A stretch of DNA of 64,000 nt, taken from positions 16,624-80,623 of the forward strand of contig MU401633.1 of the NCBI GenBank assembly GCA_022579005.1. The letters are read 5' to 3'. The notes beneath the pieces are model-generated. The model ran no database searches, was not told the origin of the DNA, and saw only the letters and a program-made list of their open reading frames with translations. Position numbers and translations under genes: made by a program. The DNA is from Poronia punctata. Lineage: Eukaryota; Ascomycota; Sordariomycetes; Xylariales; Xylariaceae. Below are positions 62,901 through 64,000 of this stretch, piece after piece. Position 1 is the stretch's first letter, and each line of letters starts with the position of its first letter.

Positions 62901-64000
62901 AAAATATAAATAAAAAGCTTTTAAAAGTAAAAAGCTAGCATAATATTTATATTATAAAGTTATTTTATTATTATTTTTTTAAGCAGTATAAAATTAAAAA
63001 GCTAAAAATAAAAATTTATTAAATAAGTAGTGCTAGCTAAGCTTTTAAAAAAAAACATATTATAAATAAAAGTATTTAGTTAATTTTATATTATACTAAA
63101 CTTATAAACGTTATTAATAGCTATTATGTTAATATTTATTAGTTTAAAAAAGCTATTAATATAACTATAGTTTTTATAAAAATTTAAAGTAAAATTATTA
63201 TTTATTATTAAAGGTTTTAAGTTTAGCTTATTAATAAGCTTGTTTTTTTAAAAAACACTTTTAGTAGTTTAAAAGTTTAAGTTAAAGTTTTTTAGTACTT
63301 AATATTTTTTATTATTTTTATAAAAAGCTTAAAACTATTTTATAAAATAGTAGCTATATAGTTATTGTTTATTTATTTTAGTAAGCTTATAGCATATATT
63401 ACTTATAGCTTTAATAATTTAATATAGCTTATTTTATTAATATAAAAGCTTTTTATTATTGCTTTTATTAATTTTAAAAAAAGTATTAAATAAAAGCATA
63501 AGGTTATTAATATATATTTTAAGCTAGATTTTATAAGTATTTTATTAATTTTATTAGTTTATATTGTTTTTTTATTTTAAAATAATAATTTTTTTTATAT
63601 ATTTAACGTTTTTTATATAACGTTTTAGCTACTTTACTTTTAACGCTACTAAATTAATATAATTAAAAACTAAATTTTACTATAATACTTACTATATTAG
63701 TATAATATTTTTAATTAGTAAAATAAGTAAACGTTTATAAACTAGCTTATATAAGCTATACTTATAGTATTAAATAGTAATGTTGTTTACTAAAATAGTA
63801 AAGCTTAAATAATTTAGCTAGTTTTTTTTAGTTTTATTAATTACTTTTATAAGCGTTATTTTAATTAAGTAGTGCTTATTTTTAATAAAGCCTTATACTT
63901 AAAAGTAGTAAGCTAGCTTATAAGCTATATAATACTTAAAGTGCTTAGCTACTATAATAACTTTTTTTTTAAATTTACTTTTATTATTATATTTAATATA
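56990..64000. repeat. second RIP-like AT-rich block, runs off the right edge
   Basis: From about 56990 the sequence is as AT-rich as the LTR interior: TpA-dominated, with C and G kept mostly in GC dinucleotides and no meaningful open frame. It is probably one or more RIP-mutated transposons. No terminal repeat or target duplication is visible because the right end lies outside. The left boundary is gradual, with T/A-simple sequence (repeated CTTTTA) near 57040-57120. Confidence 0.75.

Overview
The window looks like a chromosome segment of a filamentous ascomycete (Pezizomycotina, probably a sordariomycete-like lineage; the class is inference). Supporting signs are short GT-AG introns with CTAAC-type branch sites, a fused mitochondrial ARG5,6-type precursor, a stand-alone dispersed 5S rRNA gene, nuclear tRNAs (one with an intron), and two very AT-rich blocks that show the transition-only signature of repeat-induced point mutation (RIP).

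Layout, left to right. A GRAM/TBC RabGAP-like gene (-) is cut by the left edge. A PKA catalytic subunit gene (+) follows, then tRNA-Ala(AGC), an RRM-type protein (-), an intron-containing tRNA-Pro(AGG) and aspartate-semialdehyde dehydrogenase (-). From 8886 to 18463 lies a RIP-degraded LTR element: two 290/291-bp direct repeats that differ only by transitions, flanked by a 5-bp target duplication. Next come ARG5,6 (-), a synaptobrevin-type v-SNARE (-), a long gene-poor stretch, a GH76 Dfg5/Dcw1-type mannosidase (+) with an unusual tail, a 5S rRNA gene (+), a small single-pass membrane protein (+), histidyl-tRNA synthetase (+), POP1 (-), an N-terminal-C2-domain protein (+), the ribosome-associated Hsp70 SSZ1 (-) divergent from exosome subunit RRP40 (+), and a secreted heme-thiolate peroxidase (+). 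Beyond these are an assembly gap, two weak candidate genes, a long gene-poor stretch, and a second RIP-like AT-rich block from about 56990 to the right edge.

No gene cluster is apparent; most genes are housekeeping. There are two loose themes. Three amino-acid-related genes (aspartate-semialdehyde dehydrogenase, ARG5,6 and HTS1) carry TGACTC/TGAGTCA sites upstream, consistent with cross-pathway (Gcn4/CPC1) control. Several genes serve RNA processing and translation: HTS1, POP1, SSZ1, RRP40, the tRNAs and 5S.

The most unexpected signals are a decamer, CTACGAGTAG, found nine times exactly in intergenic DNA; an 84-bp tandem repeat at the end of the Dfg5-like gene that is better conserved in a second reading frame; a 10-nt microexon in HTS1; and a peroxidase with an altered metal-binding motif whose stop codon lies in a pentanucleotide repeat. 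I did not find a convincing novel multi-gene system.
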